Assembly (NCBI GenBank): GCA_950097015.1
Contig: CATNEN010000003.1
Span: forward strand, 5,255,501 to 5,319,500
DNA from: Macrostomum hystrix
Lineage: Eukaryota; Platyhelminthes; Macrostomidae
Direction: 5' to 3'
Length of the DNA stretch: 64,000 bases
The translations under genes and the position numbers were made by a program. Positions 1 to 12,904 of the stretch are shown one piece after another (position 1 is the first letter of the stretch; each line of letters begins with the position of its first letter). Below the pieces are notes generated by a model. The model was not told where the DNA came from and ran no database searches. It saw nothing but the letters and a program-made list of their open reading frames with translations.

Positions 1-3000
1 TCGAATCTGTTTGATGCGCTGACCGCCGCGACCCATGATAGAACCGGTCAGAGAGTCCGGAATAGAAACCTACAATAATGAAAAAGGAAAAAATACGTAA
101 AAAAGAAATCCATACTACTTAGCAGCAATAAATTAAGGTAGTAAGAAAAACTTGCTAAGATGCTGACGAAACATCCGTCAGTATTGCCTTAAAACATATT
201 CTCTACCGTCACATCGACATATATCCACAAGTTCATAATAATCTTATTGCTAAATAAGCTAATCTGAATCAAACTTCCACAACCCAAGCGGCCTTCAGTA
301 ACATTTTGGATTCTCTCATTGGTGTTAAACTTAATTAAAACAGCAGGTAGGGATTGGGATTTTTACCTGTTGAGTAGTCTCGATACCACGCGGCGCACCG
401 GGCCTGGGACCGCCGAAGGCTCCGGGCGGCGGCGGGGGCAAACCCGGCTGCATTCCGGCGCCCATAGGGCCGCCGGCGCCTAGCTGCGGCCCGCCGCGTT
501 GCATAGCCTGAGCAGCCTGTGGCAGGCCAGCACGCATGTGATGCTGTGGACCGGCGGCGCCGGCTCCTCCGTAGCCAACTGGACCGGCGCCCATGCCGCC
601 CATGCCGTCGGGTCGGCCGGCGCGTCCGCCGCCGCCCACCCAGCCGCCGTATTGTTCGGCGTTGAATTCGTCGAAATTTCTGGCATCGTAATTGGCTAGT
701 TGTCCCTTTGGTGGAGCGCCCTCCAGCAGTTCTTGAATCATGCGCACTGATTTTAGTAGATCTTCTGGCGCGCCAACCAATTGCACAACGCGATCGGTTG
801 AGACTGGGCAGGTGACGGAATAAACCTGGAGAATTTTATTTGCAGGGCAATGAATTAATTACCCTGTTCGACTTTATGAACAGATGTTAAGTCTGATTAG
901 CTTTTTTACAGGCTGAGTAAAATGCTCAGTGTGAGAGCTATAGATTTTCGACTAGGTCGGGGAGTTGGAATTCTAGCTTGAGACCAAAATTTGTTAATCT
1001 AGCGTTTTCTACTAGCAATAGAACAGCTGGCATTCAGCGAATTTTGACTACCGGAAGTACTAGAACAAGCTACGTGTGCTCAGAATGCATGATACTATCT
1101 AGCTAGAAAAAAACTACAAAATACCCTGTAAAAAATTCGGCTGCTTTTTCGTGCAAAATAGGAGTGGAATATACCAAAATCCCCCCTATCTCGCAAAAGT
1201 TAAAGAAACCACCCAGGAAGCAGCCGATGTGATCGTAAATTGTGCGGAAACCGCCGAAAAATCACCAGAACCAGCGGCGCATGGGACAACCAGAGAATTA
1301 TTTACGGTCGATTCCTCGGCGGTTTCTGAGCATGGAATCTCAGGAACTGGAGGATTCTTTGGTTGATTCCATTTCGCCACCAAGAAGCACCCAGAAACCG
1401 CCCAGTTGGACAGATTCCAAGCATGGAATCATTGGATTGGTCTGTTTCCAGCGTTTGGCTGTTTCTTTTTCTGGAAACACCGCAGATTCCAACTGGAATC
1501 ACCCAAAGAAACGTCTTAATTTTTTAGCGGGTATCTTACCTTGAGCGATCTTAGTCTCGATTCCTCGCGCAGCTCCTTGATCTTGGCGCCGGCTTTGCCA
1601 ATAACGCAGCCAGCCTGAGACTGGTGCACCAGTAGGCGCATATCAATATCGCCCGTGTTGCTAACGGCACCCTGGTGAGAATCGCGTCCAGCTGATTCTT
1701 CTAGAAGAGCATTGAACAGTTCGCGCAGAATGTTCTGTATAGTATCCGGCTCGCCTTCCAGAGTGAACACACTTTAGGAGTCGGCGGGTACAGTTAAAGG
1801 GAGGGGAGAAATCAATTAGACTTTAGCCACTTTCTTTTCTTAGATATATATTAACAATGTTAAGGGTTTTGCTATTATCTATTTTGCTATTTTGGGTGAC
1901 CACAGAATCCCATTTTCAACTTTTAAAATTATTTAACCAGGTATAAACATATGAATGTAGAATTTCAAAACTAATTGAAATTTTAAGAATTCTGTGGTCA
2001 CTCAAAATAGGGTACACTTTAAAACACAACTGGGGTAGCATTTCATTAATTAGTTCCTAAAGCACTTTGAGACTTGTAGATGAGGATTATTTCTTCTTAT
2101 CTGTGCCCTAGGTAGAGTTTTATTTAGAAAATTTGAAGTTTAGTTTTTAACTATGTTTAGAACCTGTTGAACACTTTGAATGCTTCATGTCTAAATGCTA
2201 ATATGTATGCTGCTATGGAAATTTATCGTGCAAGCAAAGGTTTCCATTTGAAATAGAAAATTAGACGTGAAAGAGGGCAGAGAAAGAAGAGAAGACAAGA
2301 AACGCTGGATGGGCTATATGAGATAATTTAAGGAGAGGTGGTTGCTTAGTGTGAATTTGAGTAAAGCTTGTATTGAAACTTCAGACGGGAAAAACATTTT
2401 AGAAGAAGTTGTGGAACATTTCTTTGAAAACCAACAAGCAAATTTAAATAATATAATAGGCGAGGGACTAGTACCGTTCAGGGCCATTGGAATCGGGTAC
2501 GGAGACTTTGGCGGAGTACTGGAAAGCGGAGAAACGGGGTTGGAGATTGGCAAATTGGATTTTGGACGACCGCGGGCAGACACTTGCCAAAAATGTGCAT
2601 ATAGTGTGAATCAGAGCCATAACGGTAGCCCCTGGAATAGGAGGCAGGCGCGAATGGTTTCTGTTTTGTTAATGACAAATGGCAAACGCATTTTCATAAG
2701 TCCGGGTAAGGCCTTTAGGTGTAGAAATTGTTGCACATAAAGTTAAATATTGCAAACAATGTATTTAACTAGTTAAACTCTGCAATTAGCACAGATTTAA
2801 TAACAGGATAGCCAATTAAATTAGGCGTACGACTGGACACGGAGGTTCCTTGGTGTAGTCAGGATTGCAGGACAATGGACCTGGATTATTATCTAAGTAC
2901 AGGTTGGTCCATTAATGACGAGCTGGTCCATTAAGAACGCAATGAATGCAAGGATGGTAAGGTTCTTAGACCGAAGCATCGGGATAGACGGACGGACCGT

Positions 3001-3891
3001 GATAGCAGGTCAAGGATGAACGGTCGGACGGAGAAGGCGGACAGGGCGATGGCAGCGGGCACCCATTTATCCAACTTTCAACACAGGCTCTGTTGGGCTA
3101 GGGTTTCCTGAAATAGACGATACCTGGAGACTCGGTGCGCTATGAATATATAAGAAAGCACAGGATTAAAATTTAATTTAGCAAGGCCAATTTCAACGGT
3201 ATTTGACAGGCAATAATATACGTACAATTATTTCAACTACATACAGGAGATACCTACAAAATGCTAAGAACATTACGATGTATGCTAAAATCAGTTATAC
3301 TATAATAGGACAAAATATTATACGTATATAGGTATTCTTACAACACAGAAAATATTATTTACTATATTATGTAAAAATAACTTTACAGAGCACAATTTTC
3401 AGAGAACTAATGATAGGCGATGAATAACAAAGAATTGTTAAAAACACATGAGCATAAAAAACCTAATTTGAGGATTGAATAAATTCAAATTGCTTACAGT
3501 TAAAATAGTAATTTGATTTAGGACAAAAAAACATTGAAAAAATCGTTTTACCTCCTCTCGCATGCGTTTAATATTAGAGCCACCTTTGCCAATGATGACA
3601 CCAGCCATCTAAAAGAAAAGCAAATGTGTCTTCAAATTCAAAAGTAAATTGCTATGGATGAAATATATTTTAGTCATCACACTGACCTTAGATGGAATTA
3701 GGAAGCGAAGTTCAACACGAGATCCAGTGAACTGACGTTTGCTTGGTGGCTCATTAGTGTGATCCATATTGGAGCGCTTAAGGTCTGTAATATAATATTT
3801 GCTACTTTTTTATTCAGACATTGACATACAGGAGAAATTGTTAGACTAAAGAGGGAGACAAATCATACTTACCGTCCTTCACACTTTCCAT
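1..3891 (-). CDS. HNRNPK: hnRNP K-like protein with three KH domains (3' end outside window)
   Basis: Nuclear/cytoplasmic single-stranded RNA/DNA-binding protein of the poly(C)-binding hnRNP K class. Coding exons on the minus strand: 3873-3891 (start ATG at 3891), 3687-3784, 3552-3608, 2475-2518, 1540-1771, 367-825 and 1-69 (runs off the edge). All junctions are GT-AG and in phase; the window holds 978 coding nt, 326 codons. KH1 spans four exons: VELRFLIPSKMAGVIIGKGG, then the 44-nt exon giving SVPDSNGPER, then VFTLEGEPDTI. KH2 reads RLLVHQSQAGCVIGKAGAKI and ends STDRVVQLVG. A Gly/Pro/Met-rich linker follows (exon 367-825), as in vertebrate hnRNP K. KH3 begins SIPDSLTGSIMGRGGQRIKQ and is cut at position 1. 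KH3 GxxG is GRGG. Family assignment rests on the KH spacing, the 'STDRVV' block and the order of domains, all seen directly. The 5' UTR exon was not located. Confidence 0.93.
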
Positions 3892-6800
3892 AAAATGTTA
3901 CAAACTGGCCGGTAGGATGGCAACAAAACTCTTGAATCACTGAAGCTGTATAGAGCAAGAAATTGCCTTAAATATTGTGCCTTAACTGGGGTAAAGGTCA
4001 AGGACAACAGAAAGAGATAATGATGGATTAAGGAATATGTTTGAAAGAATAATCAATATTCCAATTCTGTTTTGTAGCTGGTCTGCAGATGTTAAGGACA
4101 ACAATCTGAAATTTTGGGAATTTTGACAAATAGAAATTGATTTGTGAAAGTTATTTCTTAAGAGTTCAGTAAAAGGTACTAAATAAAAATGTTTTTTATT
4201 TTCCTACTATATGTAGCCTTCTTTAGCCTATCTATTCTATAATTACATTTTTAGTTTGTTTGTCACTTTAGTATTTCAACTATCAGACTTAGTTATCTCA
4301 CAATGACTATTAAGAGTATTTCCTAAAGACCAGAGAAACAATCATCCTTACTTTACTTTAATGTTTAAATGAAAATATTGGGCAAAAAACATTAACTTGT
4401 CTTAGACACATCTAAACCTCATATCTATCAACACTAAGCTACTAGGCCTATCTAAAAATAGACCAGTAATAAAAATAATTGAAATGCTTATTGCTACAGT
4501 GCTATGCCATGGTATTCCACTAACTTGTAGACTATTGTTATGGTAGAACCATGGCAATAAGTCCCACTAATTGGCTTGGAAGGAAGACTGAAAATATAGG
4601 TACAATATCTTCTACATTAAAGCCATTTTGTTTTTAGAAGTGTAAGTAAAAGAATAATAATGAATATAAATTTGTTCATCCAAAAATGCTATAAAATGTT
4701 TTTATTCTAATAAAAGTTAAAATATTGAAAATGAAAACTATTAATTAAAAATAAAAAATACATCTTATATACAATAAATAGAAAATTTTACATTTAACTT
4801 TTTTAAAATTTGAAATGAACATTTTTAAAACAATAGGGGGGGCCTAATCTTACTTTTTAACTGTATCAATTTTTGTCTTGTTGCTATTACATTACTGTAG
4901 CATATGCAAAGTCTATATCTATTTAAGTCTAGTCTATGATGCTCATAAGCTAAATTAATTGCCAGTATATGGAAGAAATAGACTTTGTCCTCTGGTTAAG
5001 TTATAAGTTATTAGAACTACAGAGTCTGCACTGTTACAAAAAGCAATGCTGATAATATTTCCTCAAAAAACTACTAAGACTTAAAGTTTGACAGGGCCTA
5101 ACATTGCATTGACCATACTTACACTGTATATTTGAGGTTAAGGCTCTACTCTAGCTAGTATAGGCCAATTGCCTTAGATTGAATTCTGGCTAGCTGTTCT
5201 TATTAGCGGATAAATAGGTAGGCGTCATAGGCCTGTCTATCAAGTCAAAGGAAGAGCTCAAATAATCTGAGACTAGGGAGACTAGGTCTAGAAAAAAAAT
5301 TAAGATAATATGGGCCTATCCTACAGTAGGCCTATGTTGCCTTTCCTTAGCGTTATACTTGCCACATTCATAAACTAATTTGTTAGTATAACACTTGCGA
5401 TAGCTATAGACCATACACGTTGAGAACATACCACAGAAGTTGTTAAAAGTATTATTACGAAATAGTATATATACAAAAGCTTGCAGGTTTCAAATATTAA
5501 TTTTATATAAGAGAAGCTTAATTACGCACTAGCTGTTCATAATATCGTCTAATTGAACTAGCGATGTAGACAAGAGACAAAGGCAGTTAACGGAAAATGA
5601 GTAATAAACATATGTTAAAATGCCACACGCACTTTGATCAGAAGTTTTTTTTAGAATTTATAACAAATTTAACAATCACATTTCTGCTAAGATTACATTT
5701 TTGTTTTTTAGCAGATTAGGAACATTTAAAGCATTGCTTATTGATAAAATAATAGTTATGGTTTATTTATGCTGCTTTTTGCTAGCCTATTACGCTAGAT
5801 AAAAAATGCAACATCTACACCAAAACATGCCACAAAATATCTGTCCAAATGATACACTTTATCACATAGGCGATATTTTCTGGGCCTTATCTAAAGTTTT
5901 GCATTATCATCACTACCTATTAATTATGAATTAGGCGATCGAAGCGATATCAGTAGCTACAATGACGACTCAAGTATATAACCTTAAATGGTTTCCTGAT
6001 TTTAATGGAGTAAATAATATAAAACTTAAAATTTAATAAGACAATTGTAAAGTATCGAGTAAGAAGCATCGAAAACAATTTCAAAGCCGGAGTCAATAAG
6101 CAAAAATAATTACTAGAAGTTAAAATTATGCTTTCAAAAGTCAAAACGGGCAAACGAAACGAAGATTGTAGGGAAGCTGGCTTTATTTTAAATGTTTATA
6201 CAAAATTGTAGCATAACACAACAGAATCCTTAATTTTAGTAATACGTTTGTTATTATCCGATTAGAAAATATATTTTATTGCCTAGAATACGTTCTATAA
6301 ACCGGATCAATGACTAATAAGATATACTGAAAAAAATCAAAAACGTATTTCTTGTGGTCCTTGGTCTGAGAATACACACGGGTTGAATCAAAGAATTGGT
6401 AAATAATGAGTAACAATTAAAAAAAAGAAAAAAACTCAAATGTTAAATGTTTTTCTACCACAGAGCTTTATAAACGACCTAGCACGTCCTACACAACTAA
6501 AATCTGTCTGTTAAAGAAAGACAAGAAACACGATCTGTTATTAATGTTTAGCGCGATTTTTTAAAAATTCTATACAATGTTAAAACAAATGATTGCACGT
6601 GAAAGCAAGTAAAGCAAGAGATAACGAGTTGGCGCTACTTCGGTAAACTTGGGAATAAAAGCGGAAGCAAACAGCAGCTCAATTGGAGCAGAGTACAGGA
6701 ACATATGTTTTCGTATTAAAAAATAAATAATAATAATTTTAAAGCTGCTTAAAAAGGTAGTTAGGTAAAACAGTTTGAGTAGCGGCATTCACGGTTTTGA

Positions 6801-7126
6801 TTACATAAGGATGTATCTCGATAAACCGACTATATAAAAATGAGTGCAAATAAATATTAGACGATTTTGAACAAGAAACAAAACTTTAATTAATTTAAAA
6901 TACAGGATTGTCGATTTGGTACAATGCAAACAGTTCAGAATGTACAAAATGTATAGATTCCTCTTTTTTACCCACTGGAGTAAAACAACAACACAATATC
7001 TAAATTTGTGATAGATTTAAAGTTTTCGATGGACAAATGACACAATGCTGTTGTTCAAAATTGGTGAACCCTTTAAGCTGGATTAAAGAATTGGGGCTAA
7101 CACCATTTTTTACATTACATCTTTCA
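3892..7126. other. AT-rich noncoding stretch between the hnRNP K-like and Gab-like genes
   Basis: No exon with coding character was recognised on either strand. It should contain the hnRNP K-like promoter and any 5' UTR exons (the donor side near 3873 implies upstream transcript), and the 3' region of the Gab-like gene. Composition is strongly A+T with several short homopolymer runs. ORFs at 5950-6153 and 6570-6788 are low-complexity hydrophobic translations of AT-rich DNA and are not called. Confidence 0.5.
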
Positions 7127-7141
7127 TTTATTGCTCAAGAG

Positions 7142-9901
7142 TTAACTGCTAGTCATCTCAGCCAAAGCTAAAGTGCGCATAGCATCAACAGCCGAGTATT
7201 CCACAGTTCCTATGGCAACAGCAGGCTTTGTCGCGTTGGTGACGGCCTGATTGGCAGCCTCCGCCGAAGCGTGCTGCATTTCGCCAATATCCAACTGAGC
7301 ATAGTTCGTCTGAAAACCGAAAATAATTGAGTAGAAATAACTTCAATCGCCTACACCTTCAGTTATACACTAACAAATTCCGAATCTGATACAGCTGAAC
7401 CTGAACATTCAGTGTGTATCCCTGATACAGCTGAACCTGAACCTTCAGTGTGTATCCCTGATACAGCTGAACCTGAACCTTCAGTGTGTATCCCTGATAC
7501 AGCTGAACCTGAACATTCAGTGTGTATCTCTGATACAGCTGAACCTGAACCTTCAGTGTGTATCCCTGATACAGCTGAACCTGAACCTTCAGTGTGAATC
7601 TCTGATGCAGTAACAGCTGATACTGAAGCTTCAGTGTGAATCGTTGTGCACTCATGCAACTTCATTGCGAATCCCTATTAGGTATAGATTGAGCAATTCT
7701 GTGACGTACACAATTAGCTAATCCATTTTCCTCAGGGACAACAATAGCATCGCCGGTGGAAGCAGTCGAAGTAGACGATGACGATTTGGACTCTTGGCGT
7801 CGCCTAGGTAACGGTAGACAATCTGCAAAGTCGTCTTGTTCGAGAACCAGATTATTTTGTTGCCCAATCACTCTAGCAGATTGATTTGTAGTTAAAGAAT
7901 TTGATTGAGTCGAACTATCCGATGTTAGATTAATGTAGCCCTTGCTATTCATAGCTGCGGCCGGTGCTGGAGTTGACGAGTTTTCGGCAACACTTGCCTG
8001 GATAAAATGACCAGAGAAGGCGCTGGTTGTGGTTGTAGACAAATATACATAGTCGTCATCTGCAGGGTCAGGCATTGTTCTATTTGACAAAGGATGCTGA
8101 TGCGCCTGAAGATGAGGAATAGTCGGCGGTGGCGGCTGCACAGCTGGTCCCGTACCCGGCAGCTTTGGCAGGCCGCATGCCTGACCGATGCATTCCACCC
8201 AATGACTGGCAACAATGGGACTTTCGGCTAGAAAATAATAGCGACGCTGTGAATTGCGGCCATTTGTTGAATTCCGATCTCCAATAGACACTAGTATGGA
8301 GAATGCGCACCTGTATGGTTTTATAGTAATTCGGATTCTGAATTTGTCTTGCGTGTGACAGAAATGCAAACTGAAGATGGCAAATACATTTACCCTTAAA
8401 GTTACTTTTATTCTTACTTTTTTATCATTCTTTTATTGTTGCTCTTCGTTTTTATTTCGTTTCGATCAATTGCGACTAATTTTAGAATTAAGTATTAAAG
8501 CATACTATAACAATAGTTATAGTTGTATTAAGCGCTGTTGTTGTTTTCGTGCGGGCTATTTTAAGAACTTGGACCCTCGACTTAAAGGTCGGGGGTTCGA
8601 TTCCCGGTACCAAATAATATACCATTAATTACCCATGCTTTAAGGGCGTTAATGGAAAATCAGAGGGCGCCGTTAGTCGCCGAGGATTTTTCAATGACGC
8701 CCGCAAAGCTTGGGTATCAATTTTATTGTACCATAGACGTTTTCGCCCAAGCTACACTTTCAGAGTCACTTCGGGGTGCCATAGACATTTTTGCCTCAGT
8801 AAGCCATTCCTATTGGTCGATGCCTTTTTGCGGGCGGTTTATGGCTATTAATTACCGAGCATTAATTCATCTATGGCCATTAACGGGCAAGACTTTCTGC
8901 CCGCCGGGCAAAAAGGTCATGGTACAATATTTTTTGTATTGTAGTGAGACGTTTTTTCTGAATTTCTTCGGTTAAGTGAGGCTAGGTGTGGCGTCTTCTG
9001 TGTCCATAGACTGAAGATTAAGCCCGTAGATGTATTAACTGCGGCTGCGCTGAACTGAAAAAAAATAATAATAATTGATTACACCTGCGCCGATTGGGCC
9101 AGATGTGCAGCCGACAGCACAGCCGCAGCGATTGCCCGGCGCATCTGAAGGCCGCGTACAGCTCCTGTTCAGTCCATGGACTGTGAGGAGGGCGCCACAA
9201 ACAAACCTAATTACCCCAGCTAATGCAGGTACCCATTTAACATCTGGGTGAACTGAAGCAATGGAGTTAAGGGTCTAGCTAAAGGACACAAATTGTTTCA
9301 GTGGAGTGGGGAATCAAACCCCCGACCTTCAATCCTTTAATCACAAGGCTACAACCTCAAGCCTGCAAATCTTAAAAGTTCATCAATTATATAAACAATT
9401 TATTAGCCAAATAACCTCTGCAGCCAATCAGCTTCGTCTGAATAATCGGCAGTCGAGTCAGTCGATGCCTCGCCATTGCCGACTGTGCAACGGCGCGGCC
9501 GAGACGGTATGAGCTCTGCTGGCAGTGTTGCCATGGCGTTACTAGGCGGTCGATCGCGAGCCGCAACGCTGAGAATTTGAGCTAGCTCGATAATACCCTT
9601 AGGACGGCCGCGCCTGTCCCCACTGCTGGCACGGTAGTAGGCTAAGCATCTGCTTTGCTCACTCAACGTCAGTTCAAAATATCGTCGTCTCCACTTCTGA
9701 AGTAAGAACATGGAGCAGGGAAAATTAAAAAAGTAGGCCTAATACAAAGAAAATTATAATGAATTCAAGTTAATGCTAGCTGGAAAAGCTTACAGGTAAG
9801 AATCTCTTTGGTCTCTTGATGTGCTTGAAGATTGTCCGGCTAAATTCTGGTGGCGATTTTGCCAGCCAACCTGAGTTGATCACCAGTAACTGGGCGTCCA
9901 T
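7142..9901 (-). CDS. Gab/DOS-family PH-domain docking adaptor
   Basis: Membrane-recruited scaffold acting downstream of receptor tyrosine kinases; family members bind Grb2 and the phosphatase SHP2/Corkscrew. Exons: 9794-9901 (ATG at 9901), 9416-9696, 7710-8337 and 7142-7309 (stop TAA), total 1185 nt, 394 aa; phases agree at all three junctions. The PH domain is split over exons 1-3: GWLAKSPPEF (compare Gab1 GWLRKSPPE), KWRRRYFELTLSEQ, and YYFLAESPIVASHWVECIGQ at its C-terminal helix. The middle is Pro/Ser-rich, with GYINL (pYxN, Grb2-SH2 type) and PLPRRRQESK (possible SH3 ligand). The last exon carries TNYAQLDI and VEYSAVDAMRTLAL, closely matching the paired SHP2-binding tyrosines at the Gab1 C-terminus. 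A TTTATT at 7127-7132 is a possible AATAAA polyadenylation signal. The donor at 7709 (GTACGT) is the least certain boundary. Intron 2 holds SINEs; intron 3 holds a minisatellite. Confidence 0.88.
7380..7645. repeat. 36-bp minisatellite in Gab-like intron 3
   Basis: About seven copies of a 36-bp unit containing GATACAGCTGAACCTGAACC, with point variants (CATTCAG/CTTCAG, CCCTG/TCTG). Because 36 is a multiple of three, open frames run through it on both strands; these are artefacts. It lies between exon 4 (7142-7309) and the exon 3 donor at 7709. Confidence 0.9.
8570..8612 (+). repeat. tRNA-derived SINE head fragment
   Basis: Contains the box B-like AGGTCGGGGGTTCGATTCCC also found in the full SINE at 23073. 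A box A half was not seen, so this is a fragment and not a tRNA gene. A second piece of the same family's body (GTGTGGCGTC...CCATAGACTG) lies at about 8975-9060 in the same orientation. The 8613-8960 interval may be an insertion splitting one element. Confidence 0.6.
9068..9362 (-). mobile_element. tRNA-derived SINE, family 1
   Basis: Reading the minus strand: a tRNA-like head (GGTTGTAGCC..., box B GGGGGTTTGATTCCCC, slightly mutated), then a body containing the palindrome CAGTCCATGGACTG, and a tail near 9068 ending in AATCAATTATTATTATT. Homologous copies are at 23073 (+), 32274 (-) and 41614 (-). It sits in intron 2 of the Gab-like gene. Confidence 0.85.
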
Positions 9902-11949
9902 GCAACTGAAATTTGAAATTAAGTTGTACTTTATTATAACAAATTATAACATGACCTAAAAACTGTAAATAATCTCATTCTTGTAAGATGATACAAACTA
10001 GTTAGCAGAACACTAGAATCAGCTATGGGACAAAATTAAGTGTCCATGGACCATCACTAAGCTTGATATTTTTTGTTTCAATTTTATTGCTTCATTTATA
10101 TAGGGTCTAGTTCTAGTGCAAATATTAAGTGTACAAGTGTGTAAATAGGAGATACAAGATCTAGTACATATACTATAGCTTGATTACAGAGTTGCTAAAA
10201 AGAAAGCAAAAAAATCACTAAAAGCTATGCTAATTAGTACCATCTAAGGAACTTACAGCTACCTAGTAATAATGAATAAGAATACCAACTGCAAACTGAC
10301 TACATTAGATCTTAGATGTTAACCATTAATTTTAACTCATCTCGATTCGTTTGGCAGACTGGCATTGCCAGATCATTGTCATAAAATTTATCAACAGCTA
10401 GGCAAAGGGTAAAAAAATTAGCAACTAGTAGAAAACAGCAATCTGTAAGTGACTGAAAACACAGAAGCTAGGTAGTCAAACAGTAAATGAAAGTAGTTAC
10501 ATATACTTGTATATAAAAGTATAAGCCATTCTAGAAGACCATTGGTTATTCCCCCTGACTCCCCACCCAGCTCAGCCAACTGAAGTGGTCTTGGTGTTTG
10601 GCCGTCTTGGTACTACACCAACCAACTATATTATTATATAGTTGTATTAATGTAGGACTAGCATAAATAAATGTCTGTGGAATAGCTAGCAAGCCCAGTT
10701 CAGTTCAAGCGAATAAGCTGTTTAGGTACATTTTTTTTTATTACTCAAGTGACTTAGGTCTGCAATCTGCATTTCACTTTGCTCTTAACTTGGTAGAGCA
10801 AAAGCCAAAATGACATTAAAATTTACAGTAGTAGGCGGAGCTAAGGCAAAATTAACTAAGGCAAACTCCCGTTTAACCGATAATATATTTATATTATCCT
10901 TTCTTACGATTTTTATAGTATATTGATGTCTGTCTAACGGACCGGAGTCTATATGCCATTACCACTTAAAATAATGTGTTTTTTATCTATAAAACAGGAA
11001 TAAGCGAATCGTTTAAATTAAATACTGTTGATCAACTATAACTCAAAAGTTCACTAACGGCTGAACAAAAGAACTATATGAAAATATATCTGCTAGATAT
11101 TATTTAATAAAACAAGAAAAAATACGGCCCTTTTCTAATTCGTAAAAATTCCAAATATAAAGTTTGATATAACCATTGCGTAAGTGTGTAAAATCCGTCA
11201 GTATAGCTGAACAATTCATAATGTTTGATTTTTAATAGAGGAGGACCACGTCAGTTATTTCGCTCCTTTGCAGTATTAGAAACTTCAAATAAAACAGCAG
11301 CGTTAGAATAAGGGAACTGTCCCTCAATTCCTTGAAACCCATCTTGCTGTTCCGATTAATAAGATAAGACTTTTCTTGAATCTACATTTGCCCAAGCTAG
11401 AGAAAATAGTTCCGTCTCGAAAATTTTCAGAAAATTTCCATCAGTAGGCGCTTGTTTTAAAGTACTGTATATAAAATTAATTTTCTAATTGGATATAAAT
11501 TGTACAGTAGTTTTTTTCCTGTTTCGGCGTTATGGGACGGTAAGGTGCATTTAAAAAAGTCAAATTAGAGCAAGCCAATAAAATTATTAAAAAAAGTAAA
11601 ATATTCTAATAGTTGGTGCAACATTATACCTGCTGCACAATCGAGCAGAAGGTAATGCTCAGTTTTACTTAGTTACTTAGTTTTTATCTGCAGAAATCAT
11701 AATATTTACATTACAAGACTATATACACATCTCATCCTGGAATTGTGTTGGCTATAGCAGTTAAATCTAAATACTGTAGAACTGACGCTGAAATTATACA
11801 CGCACGAAAGACCGAGAGTCCACTAAACTTTTATAGAAAAAATTAGCTCGCATGCACCAAAAACGCATAACGACAACCCACAAAAAGCCTCTCATTAAAG
11901 TGGGTGTAATAGGCGCTAAAGCACTTACCGAACTAATATGGCATGCGCG
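9902..11949. other. Noncoding stretch upstream of the Gab-like gene
   Basis: No exon, RNA gene or clear repeat array was recognised. It contains the 5' flank of the Gab-like gene. Confidence 0.45.
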
Positions 11950-12090
11950 ATAGAAATTCTAATCGTCTTCACATACCACCAAGACACTGCGTCAATGCCT
12001 GCTGAACACGAAGGAGCCAGAAGGTCGTCTCGCCAGGACATGAATGGATCATGTCCTTGCAGGAGATCAACTTCATGCTGCCTCCTGCCT
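11950..12090 (+). pseudogene. Ty3/gypsy RNase H remnant
   Basis: Plus-strand translation gives LLNTKEPEGRLAR followed, after a one-base frame change, by HEWIMSLQEINF. This resembles the RNase H block of Ty3/gypsy polyproteins (…LL.TKEPEGRLARW...LQEF.F). An eroded VFT-like segment precedes it. Frameshifts and stops show it is dead. No LTRs were identified around it. Confidence 0.55.
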
Positions 12091-12832
12091 TGACGGATGA
12101 TGAAATCGGGTGACGCAACCATGATGACCCGGTGCCGGGGGCTGTTCACCTATTGCTCATCAGACTGGGGCCCTGGCAAGGCAAGGCTGGTGAATTCGGA
12201 GAGACTGGAGCAATTTGGCAAGAGCTTCTGAAGCTGCTCCACAATGAGCCAGCTTTCACTGATCAGATCTGATGGAGGAATTGGACGACATTTAGACCGA
12301 ACATTCATACTTCTGGATAATTTCATCAGGCGAAAAGGTGCCGACCAAACTCTAAATGACAGCATGGATGTCAACCAATCTATAAATAATCAGTGGCCCA
12401 AGTAATAGACAACGCTTGTTTTGCATAAAAACTACACAAACAAGGATCGTTGAAATGCAGACCATGAGCCTAAGCTCCGACAATGCTGCTAAATCCAAGT
12501 CTTTCAGACTGTAGCACATATATAAAAAGGATTGATGCAAAAAATTGTCGTATGCAGCACGGTGGAATTGAAACAATGGCGGATGCAGCAGAAGCTCGGC
12601 AAAAAATCTCAGACGGATTCCGGAGCTCTGGGAGAATATTCCCATGAAACGGGTCTGTTATTTTATGCTTTGCAAAACATTTTCAATCGAAATTGAAGGT
12701 GACCTCTAGTACTGCTAGTCATTGTGTAAGCCGAAATCAAAATCAAAACTTTCATCGCAAAGGAAAAGAAATTGCTACTTTTTTTAACTTGGCATTAGCG
12801 GAAGTAAGATCAGACAACAAAGCGTTTGGCAG

Positions 12833-12842
12833 AGCATAAATT
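12833..12842 (+). promoter_or_regulatory. TATA-like element of lectin copy 1
   Basis: AGCATAAATT lies at the position of AGTATAAATT in lectin copy 2 (16331), within an otherwise homologous promoter segment (CGTTTGGC.GAG.ATAAATTA.GCAGGGC). Start sites about 30 bp downstream would put the ATG at 12905 in the transcript and favour it over upstream near-start codons. Confidence 0.5.
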
Positions 12843-12904
12843 AAGCAGGGCGAGACAACTGGAGCTTGACAGAACTAAACAGCGACTCAGAAAAATTTGT
12901 AAAA

